A stretch of 64,000 bases of DNA from [Ruminococcus] lactaris ATCC 29176 (GCF_025152405.1 NZ_CP102292.1:2356001-2420000), one strand, 5' to 3'; shown: positions 18,598 through 27,871, counted from the first letter of the stretch. Translations and numbers: made by a program. The notes: generated by a model from the sequence alone, not told the origin.

Positions 18598-20085
18598 TCA
18601 ATAATGGATCACTACCGGATCTCCCACCTGAATCAGATCATATAATTGTCCTGCATCGGAATAGCTCATGTTGATACATCCATGTGATCCACGATAAGTA
18701 TAAACATCACCACCGAATGTCCTCTGCCATGTTGCATCATGGAATCCAACCCCTGAATACGTTACCCGCATCCAGTAATCTACCGGTGTCTCATACTCAT
18801 AAGTTCCGTCCGGCTTCAAAGCTCCTCGTAATGTCTTATTTCTCATCCTTTCAAGAATCGTATAAACACCTTCCGGGGTCTGCCTTGCCCTGGTCGGAAG
18901 TCCCGTCACAATATCCGTGCTCATCAGGATCTGTCCATCCCTGACATACCACATTTTCTGATTCGTCAGATCGACTTCTGCATAGGTTGTCCCCCAGTCA
19001 GATGCACCATGGGAAATCGCCGTCTTTCCCTCTACATATGCCGGTTCACGGCTGACCGTATCCCCATTCTCAATATTGGCAAGCAATGCTGTCAGCTCGC
19101 TTTCTTCATCGATCTCCCAACCATAGGTTCCTCCACTCACCTGAGCTGACCGGCCATCCGCTGTCGTAAAAGTCCTTGTCTTTCCGACTGTATCATACTT
19201 TTCCGCAAATTGCTTCAACCACTCCTGTACCAGTTCCGGATGAAAAGTCACAGCAAAATTTTCATCAGCCGTTACCCACTGCGAGATCACTGTCCCGTCT
19301 ACTACAACCGGTTCATCCATCTCATAAGTAATCCTTGCTTTCAGATAAGGGTTCATTTGATCGCATGCTGCCTGAACTTCCGGAGAATCCTTAATATATT
19401 TCGGTCTGACATAGCATCCTGTATCATCAAGCTCCAGCTCTTCTGTCAAATGGGAAACTGCATCTCCGATCACTTCGTTCAATGTATCTACATCTACTGC
19501 CGTCCCTTTTCCTTCCTCTCCCGGTACGAATTTTTCTCCGTCAAAAAAAGGAGTGGAAGAAGCCGGCTGCGTCTGTTCACCTGTCACTACATTCAATGTA
19601 CTGATCTTTTCTTTTAACTTTTCCTTATCATAAGATACACTGACCGGAATTTCCAGCGTCTGCTCTCGATCAAATGCAACCGGCCACAGCCAGAAATTCT
19701 GCTCCCGTAACAACTTACCTGCCGCATCATCCGCCTCATATTCAACACCGATTTCCGAACCTTGAATCTGATCTTTCACATTTTCCCGGCCTTTTATCTC
19801 CAACACATAATTTTTTGTATCTTCTTTTAAATAGTCCTCAATTTCTGCCCTGTTCGCATAAGAAAAATCTTTTCCATTAATCTCCGTATTCGGCAGACAA
19901 TGAAAATAGAAATACGCTGCTGTTCCAATGTAAACTGCAGCAGTTGTTCCTGCAATCCCTCCAAGCGTGATCAACAATGGTTTTCTCCATTTGTGGGGCT
20001 TCTCAGTTTCCTCTGACACCTGCTGTTCTGACGTTTCTGTCTCTGTTACTTCTATATCGTTTCCGTCAAAAGTTTCCTTTTCCAT
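18598..20085 (-). CDS. L,D-transpeptidase with peptidoglycan-binding domains
   Basis: A membrane-anchored cell-wall cross-linking enzyme of 495 aa. An acidic cytoplasmic N-terminus (1-35) precedes one membrane helix (about 37-60), then two PG_binding_4-like regions (about 75-330) and a C-terminal YkuD domain. The catalytic signature is GVGFHDATW followed by SHGCIN, with the nucleophile Cys470 and His468. YkuD enzymes form 3-3 meso-diaminopimelate cross-links and resist most beta-lactams. It stands alone; a 240-bp gap separates it from aroE. Confidence 0.93.
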   Translation of the reverse strand: MEKETFDGNDIEVTETETSEQQVSEETEKPHKWRKPLLITLGGIAGTTAAVYIGTAAYFYFHCLPNTEINGKDFSYANRAEIEDYLKEDTKNYVLEIKGRENVKDQIQGSEIGVEYEADDAAGKLLREQNFWLWPVAFDREQTLEIPVSVSYDKEKLKEKISTLNVVTGEQTQPASSTPFFDGEKFVPGEEGKGTAVDVDTLNEVIGDAVSHLTEELELDDTGCYVRPKYIKDSPEVQAACDQMNPYLKARITYEMDEPVVVDGTVISQWVTADENFAVTFHPELVQEWLKQFAEKYDTVGKTRTFTTADGRSAQVSGGTYGWEIDEESELTALLANIENGDTVSREPAYVEGKTAISHGASDWGTTYAEVDLTNQKMWYVRDGQILMSTDIVTGLPTRARQTPEGVYTILERMRNKTLRGALKPDGTYEYETPVDYWMRVTYSGVGFHDATWQRTFGGDVYTYRGSHGCINMSYSDAGQLYDLIQVGDPVVIHY

Positions 20086-20253
20086 TCACTTTCTCCTCAT
20101 CCTTTGTATCCGGTTCTTTCCGGCAGCATTCTCTTTACCACAGGCAGAATGCCTCTCTCTATTAGACTACATTTTTGCAAAAAAAGATAGATTAAATTAA
20201 ATTTTTATAAAATTTTCTTTTCATCAAGAATGATTTAAAAAGTTTTATACTCT

Positions 20254-20298
20254 CAAAGAGGCAGGATGGAAAAACATTCCATTCCTGCCTCTTTTCAT
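20254..20298 (-). terminator. Terminator after aroE
   Basis: A long stem AGAGGCAGGAATGGAA / TTCCATCCTGCCTCT with a TTT start of a T-run on the minus strand. Confidence 0.85.
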
Positions 20299-20326
20299 TC
20301 AGACTCACTCTATATTCCCGTTATCT

Positions 20327-21208
20327 TTATGCCTCTGAGAAAAACTTTTCTTTCACTTCTTCTACCGGCATTTCTTTTCCTGTGAATAATTCAAATGCTG
20401 CTGCTCCCTGCCATAACAGCATTCCAATTCCACCGATCGCCGCACGGCAGCCTGCCTCTTTTGCTTTCTTCACAAGTAAAGTCTCTAATGGATTGTATAC
20501 AACATCTGCAACTGCCAGTTCCGGACGAAGGACATCCTCCGGTACCGGAATCACATCCTGAAGCGGAGCCATTCCCGCACGGGTAGCATTGATAAGGATA
20601 TCGCTTTCTGCGATCACAGCTCGCAATTTCTCCGTATTATCCAAATCTTCTATGTACACCTTTCCGATCGTCGGAACAGCTTTTTTGATCTTCTCCACGG
20701 TTTTCTCACCATTGGCAAAAAACTCATCTTTTCTGTTGAAGATCGCAATTTCAGCTACTCCGTCCAACGCTGCCTGGACTGCGATCGCTGTCGCTGCTCC
20801 GCCAGTTCCAAGCACCACGATCTTCTGATCTTTTACTTCTACACTATGCTCTTTCAGATTGCGTACAAAACCTGTCCCATCCGTGATATGACCGGTCATT
20901 GTACCATCTTCTTCCACAACGACCGTATTGCACGCACCGATCAATTCGGCAGCCGGTGATAAACGGTCAACCAGTCTCGCTACCTCCGTCTTACATGGCA
21001 TCGTTACATTGAATCCACCTACATTCAGAGTACGGAACGCCTCCAGTGCTTTAGCTGTCTGCCCTACATTCACATCAAATGCAAGATAAGCCGCATCAAT
21101 CCCAAGCTTTTCAAAACTATAATTCTGCATTGCCGGTGATCCTGAATGACCTACCGGTGATCCGATCAAAGCGTATAATCTCGTATGTCCGTTAATTCTC
21201 TTTTCCAT
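20327..21208 (-). CDS. aroE: Shikimate dehydrogenase
   Basis: NADPH-dependent step of the shikimate pathway to aromatic amino acids, 293 aa. The shikimate pocket motif GSPVGHSGSPAMQN is near the N-terminus. The catalytic Lys is in NVTMPCKTEVARLVD, where a Cys replaces the common His. The cofactor loop is VLGTGGAATAIA, and the C-terminal GIGMLLWQGAAAFELFTG is intact. GGGAGG lies 7 nt before ATG. It is a single gene with its own promoter. Confidence 0.95.
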   Translation of the reverse strand: MEKRINGHTRLYALIGSPVGHSGSPAMQNYSFEKLGIDAAYLAFDVNVGQTAKALEAFRTLNVGGFNVTMPCKTEVARLVDRLSPAAELIGACNTVVVEEDGTMTGHITDGTGFVRNLKEHSVEVKDQKIVVLGTGGAATAIAVQAALDGVAEIAIFNRKDEFFANGEKTVEKIKKAVPTIGKVYIEDLDNTEKLRAVIAESDILINATRAGMAPLQDVIPVPEDVLRPELAVADVVYNPLETLLVKKAKEAGCRAAIGGIGMLLWQGAAAFELFTGKEMPVEEVKEKFFSEA

Positions 21209-21241
21209 TACAAATACCTCCCAAAATCAAAACGTAGGTAC

Positions 21242-21270
21242 AGTATAACATCTCTTTTTCAAAACTTCAA
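21242..21270 (-). promoter_or_regulatory. Sigma-A promoter for aroE
   Basis: Minus strand TTGAAG (21265-21270) and TATACT (21242-21247), with a 17-bp spacer. Confidence 0.7.
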
Positions 21271-21366
21271 TACTGTAAAGTGTAAAATTTTTATCGCTTT
21301 AACGCGTTAAATTTTTAACTTTTTCCACTTTACGTTGTCCGCTGTCAACCTATTTTATGACACTTT

Positions 21367-21852
21367 CTATTGCATTCCAAAAGATGCAAGCTTCATATCC
21401 TCATCAAACGCTAATGTATAATGAATCTCTACATTCTCATATGTCGCTGTGACATAAGCAACCGCTGCATTCACACCACGCTTGGAAATCGTTGTCGTGG
21501 ATATATCTCCCATTGACTTAAATGCACCCCAGTCATCTGAAACTTTTTCTTTTGCCTCTGACAGACGCTCTTCTGTCATGATCTCTTTCATCTTATCAGC
21601 TGAAACATCCTGCAGACTTTCATAATCATCCGCATTAATATATCCTATGACTTTTTCTGCCTGACTTTTTACGGTTGCTTCATCAAAAAGAGTACTGTCC
21701 TCAAGCGAACCTGTCCTCGGCATCATCCAGTAGGTTGCCACTGAAGCCAAAACCAGTATGACCGCAATGATCACAATATTTCTGGTCTTCTTCTTTTTTT
21801 CAGCCGCTGTCTTTTTTTCTTTAAACTTAGGGTTATATAATTTCTGGTTCAT
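21367..21852 (-). CDS. DUF3887-type membrane-anchored protein
   Basis: A 161-aa protein with a basic cytoplasmic start (KFKEKKTAAEKKKKTR), one membrane helix (about residues 26-44) and an extracellular NTF2-like DUF3887 domain (about 60-161, VIGYINADDYESLQDVSADKMKE). Family members are thought to be secreted or surface binding proteins with no known reaction. It precedes aroE by about 160 bp and appears to be its own unit. Confidence 0.78.
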   Translation of the reverse strand: MNQKLYNPKFKEKKTAAEKKKKTRNIVIIAVILVLASVATYWMMPRTGSLEDSTLFDEATVKSQAEKVIGYINADDYESLQDVSADKMKEIMTEERLSEAKEKVSDDWGAFKSMGDISTTTISKRGVNAAVAYVTATYENVEIHYTLAFDEDMKLASFGMQ

Positions 21853-21957
21853 CTGCTCCCTCTTATCTCTCTGATCTCCCGGATCACATTTCTCTGTTCC
21901 GACCGGTCACTCAAATCTCATTTTTCTATTTTTTGAAGTCCTGCTATAATTCCGAGA

Positions 21958-22560
21958 TTATTTCATTGCTTTTTTGATCGCAGTAAGAAGCTCGTCATAA
22001 CTTTCATATGCCGGAATTTCAGGATAATCTGCTTTGATCTTCTCTGTACTTCTGAACAGGAATCCTGCACTGCTTGCCTGGATCATTCCCAGATCATTAT
22101 AGGAATCTCCACTGGCGATCGTCTCAAATCCGATGGACTGTAACGCCTTTACTGTACTCAGCTTGGACTGTTCCGTACGCATCTTAAATCCGGTGATTTC
22201 ACCATTCTCCGCCACTTCAAGACTATTACAAAACAGTGTCGGCCATCCCAGCTTCTCCATCAGCGGAGTTGCAAACTGCGTAAATGTATCACTGATCAGG
22301 ATCACCTGGCTGAAGGTACGAAGTTCATCCAAAAACTCCTTTGCACCCGGCAGCGGATCAATCTTTGCGATCGTCTCCTGAATCTCTTTCAGACCCAGAC
22401 CATGCTCTCTTAAGATTCCAAGTCTCCAGTTCATCAGCTTATCATAGTCCGGCTCATCACGTGTCGTTCTTTTCAGCTCCGGGATACCGCTTGCTTCCGC
22501 AAATGCGACCCAGATCTCCGGTACTAAAACTCCTTCTACATCAAGACAGGTAATATACAT
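21958..22560 (-). CDS. thrH: ThrH: phosphoserine phosphatase / homoserine phosphotransferase
   Basis: HAD enzyme of 200 aa, the typical ThrH length. The nucleophile motif is CLDVEGVLVPEIW, where the usual second Asp is Glu, the ThrH hallmark. ASGDSYNDLGMI supplies the Mg site, and VILISDTFTQFA the Ser/Thr motif. ThrH makes serine from phosphoserine and can pass the phosphate to homoserine. The frame is open to 22617, but the ribosome site GGAGGAAG sits just before ATG 22560, so the longer N-terminus is rejected. Confidence 0.92.
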   Translation of the reverse strand: MYITCLDVEGVLVPEIWVAFAEASGIPELKRTTRDEPDYDKLMNWRLGILREHGLGLKEIQETIAKIDPLPGAKEFLDELRTFSQVILISDTFTQFATPLMEKLGWPTLFCNSLEVAENGEITGFKMRTEQSKLSTVKALQSIGFETIASGDSYNDLGMIQASSAGFLFRSTEKIKADYPEIPAYESYDELLTAIKKAMK

Positions 22561-22696
22561 AACTTTCTTCCTCCATTTATTCAACTTTATTCGCTTTGTT
22601 GCTTTACCTTGGTACATCCATTATCTGAACATTGATTTCATTCTACCACACTGCTTTCTGCTGTGCAATTTATAATTGGCAATCACGGGATTTTGA

Positions 22697-22720
22697 TTGT
22701 ATACTTGAAATAGTATACAG
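22697..22720. promoter_or_regulatory. Palindrome upstream of the phospholipase-like gene
   Basis: The inverted repeat GTATAC-TTGAAATA-GTATAC lies about 30 bp before the gene at 22751, where a -35/-10 region would be expected. It could be an operator; no regulator is known. Confidence 0.4.
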
Positions 22721-22750
22721 CTAAATCACCAAAGAAAGGATCTATACTTT

Positions 22751-23443
22751 ATGCCTGGTTTTATTTTACATCTGACTTCCGCTAAAATGCTTCTGAACCA
22801 ATTACCGGATCACCCTCATTTTCCCTATATGATTGCTTCCGAAAATGATTTCATGACCGGTTCTCTGCTGCCCGATGCCACTGCCAACAAGAACCGGACT
22901 CATTTCCGCAATCTGCTTTATGCCGACAAAATGATGCTTTGGCCGGACCTGAAACGTTTTCTTTCCAGCTATCAGAATCAGCTTGCAAATGATCTGTATC
23001 TCGGCTACTATTTTCATCTTTATATTGATAAACGCTTTTTTAAAGATTATATTCCCCAGATCGTATCCTTTTACGATAAAGAAGGAAAGATTACCGACAT
23101 CCGCAATGAGATCTGCTCTGTCCTGATCCATAAATCGAATCAGTGCATTTCTCTGACCGATTACTTATCTGAAAAATACTATTACGGTGATTACACTAAA
23201 ATGAACCGGTATCTGGTTGAAAAATATCAACTGCCGACAGAACTTTATCCCCACCTTCCCCAAAACGGCATTGAGGGAATCCATTCCGAGGATATGAACG
23301 GTCTGCTTTCTATGCTAAAAAAATTTATGGATCTTTCGCCTTGTGCAGTGGAAGAACTGACCGTCTTTGAACTTTCTCCATTACTGGAATTTTTAGGAAA
23401 AGCAACATCTGACTTTCTTACAGGACAAGAGCTTTTCAGATAG
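22751..23443 (+). CDS. Zinc-dependent phospholipase C family protein
   Basis: A 230-aa protein of the Zn-dependent phospholipase C / S1-P1 nuclease-like fold. It starts MPGFILHLTSAKMLL and carries possible metal ligands: His7, His23, Asp37 (TGSLLPDA), His47 and a YYFHLYIDKRFF motif. There is no signal peptide, so it is cytoplasmic, unlike toxin-type enzymes. Many Clostridia have such uncharacterised relatives. The start is set by AGAAAGGATC upstream. Confidence 0.75.
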   Translation: MPGFILHLTSAKMLLNQLPDHPHFPYMIASENDFMTGSLLPDATANKNRTHFRNLLYADKMMLWPDLKRFLSSYQNQLANDLYLGYYFHLYIDKRFFKDYIPQIVSFYDKEGKITDIRNEICSVLIHKSNQCISLTDYLSEKYYYGDYTKMNRYLVEKYQLPTELYPHLPQNGIEGIHSEDMNGLLSMLKKFMDLSPCAVEELTVFELSPLLEFLGKATSDFLTGQELFR

Positions 23444-23452
23444 AAGAAAGAA

Positions 23453-23488
23453 AAGCAGACTTTGGATTCGATGATCTAAAGTCTGCTT
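23453..23488 (-). terminator. Terminator between convergent genes
   Basis: A 15-bp stem AAGCAGACTTTGGAT / ATCTAAAGTCTGCTT. On the minus strand it is followed by TTTCTTTC, so it mainly serves the phosphosugar mutase gene. Confidence 0.8.
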
Positions 23489-23515
23489 CGTTGGTAAATA
23501 GATTCTCTTTTCTTC

Positions 23516-25198
23516 TTATACCAGCATCGGTTCGATTGCTGCTGCCAGTTTCTCTTTTTCAGCCTCAGCCTCAGCAAGGTTCTTACCAAGCGTTGTATAA
23601 TAAATCTTGATCTTCGGTTCTGTTCCTGAAGGCCGGACAATGACTGTCTCGTTATTCTCCAGCTTATAGATCAGAACATTCGCTGCCGGAAGACCTGTCT
23701 CCTCCGGTTTCTGATAATCCGTTACATTCACAACCTTATATCCTGCAATCTCTGTCAGTGGATTCTCACGAAGTCCCTGCATGATAGCTGCCATCTTATC
23801 CATTCCACTGAGTCCCGGGAACTCAAAGCTGTCTACCTTGTTGAGATAACGTCCATACTGGGCATAAATCTCTTCCAGTCTCTGCTTCAGTGAACTTCCG
23901 ATACTTCTATAGTAAGCTGCCATCTCACAGATCAGCATGGAACCGATCACGGCATCTTTGTCACGTACATATGGTCCTGCCAGATATCCGTAGCTCTCTT
24001 CAAATCCAAAGATAAAACGATCGACCTCTCCGGCATCTTCCAGTCTGGCGATCTGATCACCGATCCACTTAAATCCTGTCAGAACGCTGCGGAGTTCTAC
24101 TCCGTAATGCTCTGCAACCGCATCTGCCAGTGGAGTAGAAACGATGGACTTCACAGCCACCGGCTTCTCCGGCATCGTTCCCTTCTCAATGCGACCTGCA
24201 CATATGTAGTCCAAAAGAAGAACTCCCATTTCATTTCCGCTGACAAGCTCATAAGAACCATCCGGGCATTTCATTGCAATTCCTACACGGTCTGCATCCG
24301 GGTCTGTCGCCAGCATCAAATCTGCCTCTGTCTCTTCTGCAAGCTTCAATCCCAGCTCCAATGCCTCGAAAATCTCCGGGTTCGGATAACTGCAGGTTGT
24401 GAAATAACCATTCGGATACTCCTGCTCCGGAACAAACGTGATATCTGTAATGCCGATATCTTTCAATACCCGGGTAACAGGAACAAGCCCTGAACCATTC
24501 AACGGGCTATACACCAGTTTCAGTCCTGCTGTACTGCAAAGACCCGGACGCACCTGACGAGACTCAATCGCTTCATAAAGAGCCTTCTTGCAGTCATCTC
24601 CCACAAAACGGATCAGACCTTCCTCAACGCCCTCTGCAAAGGACATATATTTAGCTCCAGTCAGAACATCCGTCTTCTGAATCTCTTCGTATACGATCGC
24701 TGCTGCATCATCCGTCATCTGACAGCCATCCGGTCCGTATGCTTTGTAACCATTATATTTTGCCGGATTGTGGGACGCTGTCACCATAACTCCTGCATTA
24801 CACTGATAATAACGTGTCGCAAAAGAGAGTGCCGGAACCGGCATCAATGCATCATAAATTCTTACTTTGATCCCATTGGCAGCAAGAACACCTGCAGCAG
24901 TCTTTGCAAATACATCACTCTTGAGACGGCTGTCATAACTGATCGCAACAGTCTGCGTTCCACCCTGCGTCTTAACCCAGTTTGCAAGTCCCTGCGTAGC
25001 CTGTCGTATCACATAAATATTCATGCGGTTTGTTCCGGCTCCAAGTACACCGCGAAGTCCAGCTGTTCCAAACTTCAGTGCAACTGCAAAACGTTCCTTG
25101 ATCTCATCATTATTTCCTTCGATTCTGGATAACTCCGGCTTCAGATCCGGATCTTCAAGATCTGCTGCCAGCCAACGCTTAAACTCTTCCTGATACAT
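23516..25198 (-). CDS. Phospho-sugar mutase (phosphoglucomutase/phosphomannomutase)
   Basis: Alpha-D-phosphohexomutase of 560 aa that links glycolysis and cell-envelope sugar synthesis. The four domains show their signatures: the active-site serine in TASHNPAKYNGYKAYG, the Mg loop DPDADRVGIA, the sugar-binding GFEESYGYL, and the phosphate loop RPSGTEPKIKIYY. The length fits the PgcA type. A GTG at 25207 is possible, but TAGGAG is 8 nt from ATG 25198, which I prefer. Confidence 0.93.
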   Translation of the reverse strand: MYQEEFKRWLAADLEDPDLKPELSRIEGNNDEIKERFAVALKFGTAGLRGVLGAGTNRMNIYVIRQATQGLANWVKTQGGTQTVAISYDSRLKSDVFAKTAAGVLAANGIKVRIYDALMPVPALSFATRYYQCNAGVMVTASHNPAKYNGYKAYGPDGCQMTDDAAAIVYEEIQKTDVLTGAKYMSFAEGVEEGLIRFVGDDCKKALYEAIESRQVRPGLCSTAGLKLVYSPLNGSGLVPVTRVLKDIGITDITFVPEQEYPNGYFTTCSYPNPEIFEALELGLKLAEETEADLMLATDPDADRVGIAMKCPDGSYELVSGNEMGVLLLDYICAGRIEKGTMPEKPVAVKSIVSTPLADAVAEHYGVELRSVLTGFKWIGDQIARLEDAGEVDRFIFGFEESYGYLAGPYVRDKDAVIGSMLICEMAAYYRSIGSSLKQRLEEIYAQYGRYLNKVDSFEFPGLSGMDKMAAIMQGLRENPLTEIAGYKVVNVTDYQKPEETGLPAANVLIYKLENNETVIVRPSGTEPKIKIYYTTLGKNLAEAEAEKEKLAAAIEPMLV

Positions 25199-25342
25199 AC
25201 TTATCACTCCTACCTACTTTTTCTACTAGCTTGTCCGAGACAACACCAACCATAATATACCATGATTCTTATTTAACATCAATAAAACTCCGGCATTTTA
25301 AACCGGAGTTTTGATGAAATTTATTCTCATTTTTCGACGTTT

Positions 25343-25831
25343 TTATGTATCTTCCTGTCGGAGCAGAAACTCTTTTGCAAGAAAATATTTCTCCTGTCTT
25401 CTCAAATCCCTCTCTGTCACTTCAATCAGACGGGTCAGATCGCTGTTATGTTCCAGATCTGCCAGTTTAACTTTTCTCGCAATCTGATTTCCACTCAGTC
25501 GTTCAATATAAGCCATATATGGTACATCTTTCTCTCTGGTCAGCAGCCTGACTGCCTCCAGCACACCTGTCGGAAACCCCTCTGCCTCAAGTTCTTTCAG
25601 TGTCCACTTCGTATCTTCCACCACATCATGCAGCAATGCAGTACAGATTTCCTCTTCTGTCTCCATCTGCTCCGCAAGATGGATCGGATGAAAGACATAT
25701 GGTACACCGCTTTTGTCCATCTGTCCCTCGTGTGCGGCATAACAGATCCGCATCGCCTTTCTTGTCAGGGCGGTATAACGGCCTGTGGTGGATGACGGAA
25801 TAGTTTGTCTATAGGTATTTTCTTCTTTCAT
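25343..25831 (-). CDS. HD domain protein (RelA/SpoT hydrolase-like, HD only)
   Basis: A 162-aa metal-dependent HD phosphohydrolase. The metal ligands are in VFHPIHLAEQM, ALLHDVVEDT and KLADLEHNSD, the set seen in the ppGpp hydrolase domain of SpoT. There is no synthetase, TGS or ACT domain, so it resembles small alarmone hydrolases or nucleotide phosphohydrolases. Start ATG 25831 follows CGGGAGC at 8 nt; an ATG 21 bp upstream lacks a site. It is last in line after the RiPP island. Confidence 0.85.
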   Translation of the reverse strand: MKEENTYRQTIPSSTTGRYTALTRKAMRICYAAHEGQMDKSGVPYVFHPIHLAEQMETEEEICTALLHDVVEDTKWTLKELEAEGFPTGVLEAVRLLTREKDVPYMAYIERLSGNQIARKVKLADLEHNSDLTRLIEVTERDLRRQEKYFLAKEFLLRQEDT

Positions 25832-25870
25832 GGTATTGCTCCCGTTCTTCATGAAATGCTATTTCAGTTC

Positions 25871-25907
25871 AAAGAAGCTCTGATAATAAATCATCAGAGC
25901 TTCTTTT
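25871..25907 (-). terminator. Hairpin terminator after the RiPP precursor
   Basis: A perfect 14-bp stem AAAGAAGCTCTGAT / ATCAGAGCTTCTTT with an 8-nt loop, 43 bp after the precursor stop. The T-run is weak, so processing or partial termination is possible. Confidence 0.65.
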
Positions 25908-25949
25908 GGTTCACAGCATTCTATATGCGGTCTTATCTAAAGGTAGATT

Positions 25950-26090
25950 TTAATAATATCCTGTCCAGATTCCTTCATCAGCATCCTCCCTATCATCAAC
26001 TGCTATACCACTTGTAGAGCTTGTATCCATATGGATCTTATCGAAAGCAATTACCTCCATTTCAAGTTTCTCATAACTCTCTTTTTTCAT
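25950..26090 (-). CDS. Putative RiPP precursor peptide (lasso-like core)
   Basis: A 46-aa peptide with a strong AGGAGGA ribosome site. The leader (residues 1-27) begins MKKESYEKLEMEVIAFDK, close to the YxxPxL pattern read by PqqD-like recognition proteins, except that Pro is Leu and the last Leu is Met. It ends TSSTS, so Thr is at -2 before the proposed cleavage. The proposed core is GIAVDDREDADEGIWTGYY: Gly1 with Glu8 or Asp9 at the right distance for a lasso macrolactam ring. A PqqD-like protein, a kinase and a nucleotidyltransferase are encoded just upstream. The peptide call is from sequence; lasso topology is inference, as no cyclase or protease gene is present. Confidence 0.7.
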   Translation of the reverse strand: MKKESYEKLEMEVIAFDKIHMDTSSTSGIAVDDREDADEGIWTGYY

Positions 26091-26386
26091 GTTGCACATC
26101 TCCTCCTAAATAAAATATTATATTCAAAGTATAAATTATTTTACAGTTACTAATACTTGGTAATGTAAGCGTTCCATTCTCATATGTATACAACCTTGTC
26201 AGGAGCTTTCACTGTGATATCAATTAGTTTCTGCAATCCGTAGGCATCAAAGTCGGGGGCTTTTGACCCCGACATCACATATACATTATATCCAACAGTG
26301 GCTACATTATCAAGAGCCTCTTCCCATAAAACTTTAGCTCGCCATTTTTAACAGTTACTGCACAATTTTTATCTAATTCGGAACGG
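26091..26386. other. Gap with repeat fragment and gene remnant
   Basis: This 296-bp stretch holds the precursor ribosome site, a 45-bp fragment of the 194-bp repeat (26232-26276) and, next to the nucleotidyltransferase stop, a short degraded reading frame on the minus strand. That remnant (26287-26386) begins SELDKNCAVTVKNGELKFYG and then meets a stop. Its DNA around GTTCCGAATTAGATAAAAA resembles the start of the remnant at 28915-29008, so both may derive from one duplicated sequence. Confidence 0.5.
26232..26276 (-). mobile_element. Fragment of the 194-bp structured repeat
   Basis: The outer left end only: minus strand GATGTCGGGGTCAAAAG, then the CCCCCGAC hairpin arm and TTTGATGCCTACGGATTGC. 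The inner hairpins and right end are lost. Confidence 0.85.
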
Positions 26387-27583
26387 TTAATCGCTTTCAA
26401 ACAATTCCAGAGCATCCATCACTTTTTTTACTTTCTCCAATCTATCTTGTTCTATATTTGTAGACTGCAGGGTCGAAGTGATTTTGTCCTTACGCCATAC
26501 TATTGTTCTGAAAATCCGTTGTATCCATGCCACCGGAAGAAGAAATGGAAATTTCTCCAGATATAAATACTGTTCTTGCATTCCTTCATATGGTAAAAAA
26601 ATAATTTCCAGTTTGCTGCGTATCTTTCCTACAGAAAGATTTTGATTTTTTCCACCCAATTCAACAACATGACTTGCATGATAATTTTTTATAGTTCCAT
26701 AAGTTCCACTGTCTACAATAAACTCTGTCAATTCATCATACAAAGGTGTAGTTTTTTCTGTGCCAAACCAGACTTCACTTAATTGCCGCATCCAATATTC
26801 AAATTGACTTAAATGCAGTTTTTTTAGTTCTTCTTTCACATAATCCCAATTCAGTTCTTCCTTCTTTTTATCAAGGAAAATCTTGATATCAATTATGGAG
26901 CGGATTCCACTGCCTCCAAGTTTTATATGCTTTGCAAGATGCACAAGCATATAAATATAGTAATCTTCCCATGAAAATTCATAAATGGAAGTATATCCTT
27001 TTTTAAGATGAACTTTGGTCGTCCATACATCTTTATAATATTTTTCAGCGACAGGATCTCCATCTGTTAAATGATGATGCATCTCCACATTCATAAATGG
27101 CTTTCGCTGATAAACATCATGATGTGGACCGTCGTGATCAAATACATACCCCTTAGACACCAGTACTTTTTCTATTTTTTCCTCATCACCTTGTCTGTAA
27201 AAAATATCCAGATCTGACATGGTTCTAAGACTGGAATCCGGATAAAACTCTTTCATATAAATTCCTTTTAGAGGCACGCAATCTATCTTATCCTTTTCAA
27301 ATGCATCCAATATCTCATCAATGGAGTACTTCTGCACAGCATCTTTTGCCCTCTCGATCTGCCACAATTCTTCTAGTTTTCCGATCATCTTTTCCGGTAT
27401 TTTATCTTTTGAAGAAATCTTTTCCAATCCTCTACAGAGAATCGTATGGATTTTATGCTCCCGGCTGATCCGATAGATCAGTTTCCAGTCTGCCTCCGCA
27501 TTTATTTCAAATTCATCACTGTCGAACAAACTAACCCGAATGATCTGAAACAAAATTTTGCACTGTGCTTTATCATACATCAT
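26387..27583 (-). CDS. Nucleotidyltransferase family protein (NTP_transf_5-like)
   Basis: A 398-aa protein of the nucleotidyltransferase fold often found next to lasso and related peptide genes. The visible core is CVPLKGIYMKEFYP (residues 102-115) and the metal motif MSDLDIFY (about 122-129), followed by HHDVYQRKPFMNVEMHHHL. The middle and C-terminus are helical. It would transfer a nucleotidyl group to a peptide or small molecule; the acceptor is unknown. GAGGAGA precedes the ATG. It lies 21 bp after the PqqD-like gene, in the same transcript. Confidence 0.82.
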   Translation of the reverse strand: MMYDKAQCKILFQIIRVSLFDSDEFEINAEADWKLIYRISREHKIHTILCRGLEKISSKDKIPEKMIGKLEELWQIERAKDAVQKYSIDEILDAFEKDKIDCVPLKGIYMKEFYPDSSLRTMSDLDIFYRQGDEEKIEKVLVSKGYVFDHDGPHHDVYQRKPFMNVEMHHHLTDGDPVAEKYYKDVWTTKVHLKKGYTSIYEFSWEDYYIYMLVHLAKHIKLGGSGIRSIIDIKIFLDKKKEELNWDYVKEELKKLHLSQFEYWMRQLSEVWFGTEKTTPLYDELTEFIVDSGTYGTIKNYHASHVVELGGKNQNLSVGKIRSKLEIIFLPYEGMQEQYLYLEKFPFLLPVAWIQRIFRTIVWRKDKITSTLQSTNIEQDRLEKVKKVMDALELFESD

Positions 27584-27604
27584 CTATTTTTCTCCTCGTA
27601 ATGA

Positions 27605-27871
27605 TCAGACTTCCAGTATCCCCGCTTTACTAAGATTTTCTATAAAAGTATTTACATCTGCTTCTGCATCTTCTCTACTTGCATCATATTTCTCCAAAAA
27701 CAGATCGATCAATTCCTGTTTTGTCCTCTCTTCTGAGAGACATTCCCATAAAAATCCTCCGGTCACATTCATCTGTATCATTCCCTGAAATCCCTCTGGC
27801 TCGCCTCCTACCGGAAGAACTACATATCTTCCGGCAAGTTCTTTCATAATATATCCTTTTTTTAACTTCAT
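27605..27871 (-). CDS. PqqD family peptide-recognition protein
   Basis: An 88-aa PqqD-like RiPP recognition element. It has the family order: beta strands (RYVVLPVGGEPEGFQGMIQMN), then NVTGGFLWECL, then a helical half (TKQELIDLFLEKYDASREDAEADVNTFIENLSKAGIL). Such proteins bind the leader peptide and present the core to modifying enzymes. It sits between the kinase and the nucleotidyltransferase, each within 25 bp, with AAGGAG upstream. A remote precursor partner is the peptide at 25950. Confidence 0.86.
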   Translation of the reverse strand: MKLKKGYIMKELAGRYVVLPVGGEPEGFQGMIQMNVTGGFLWECLSEERTKQELIDLFLEKYDASREDAEADVNTFIENLSKAGILEV

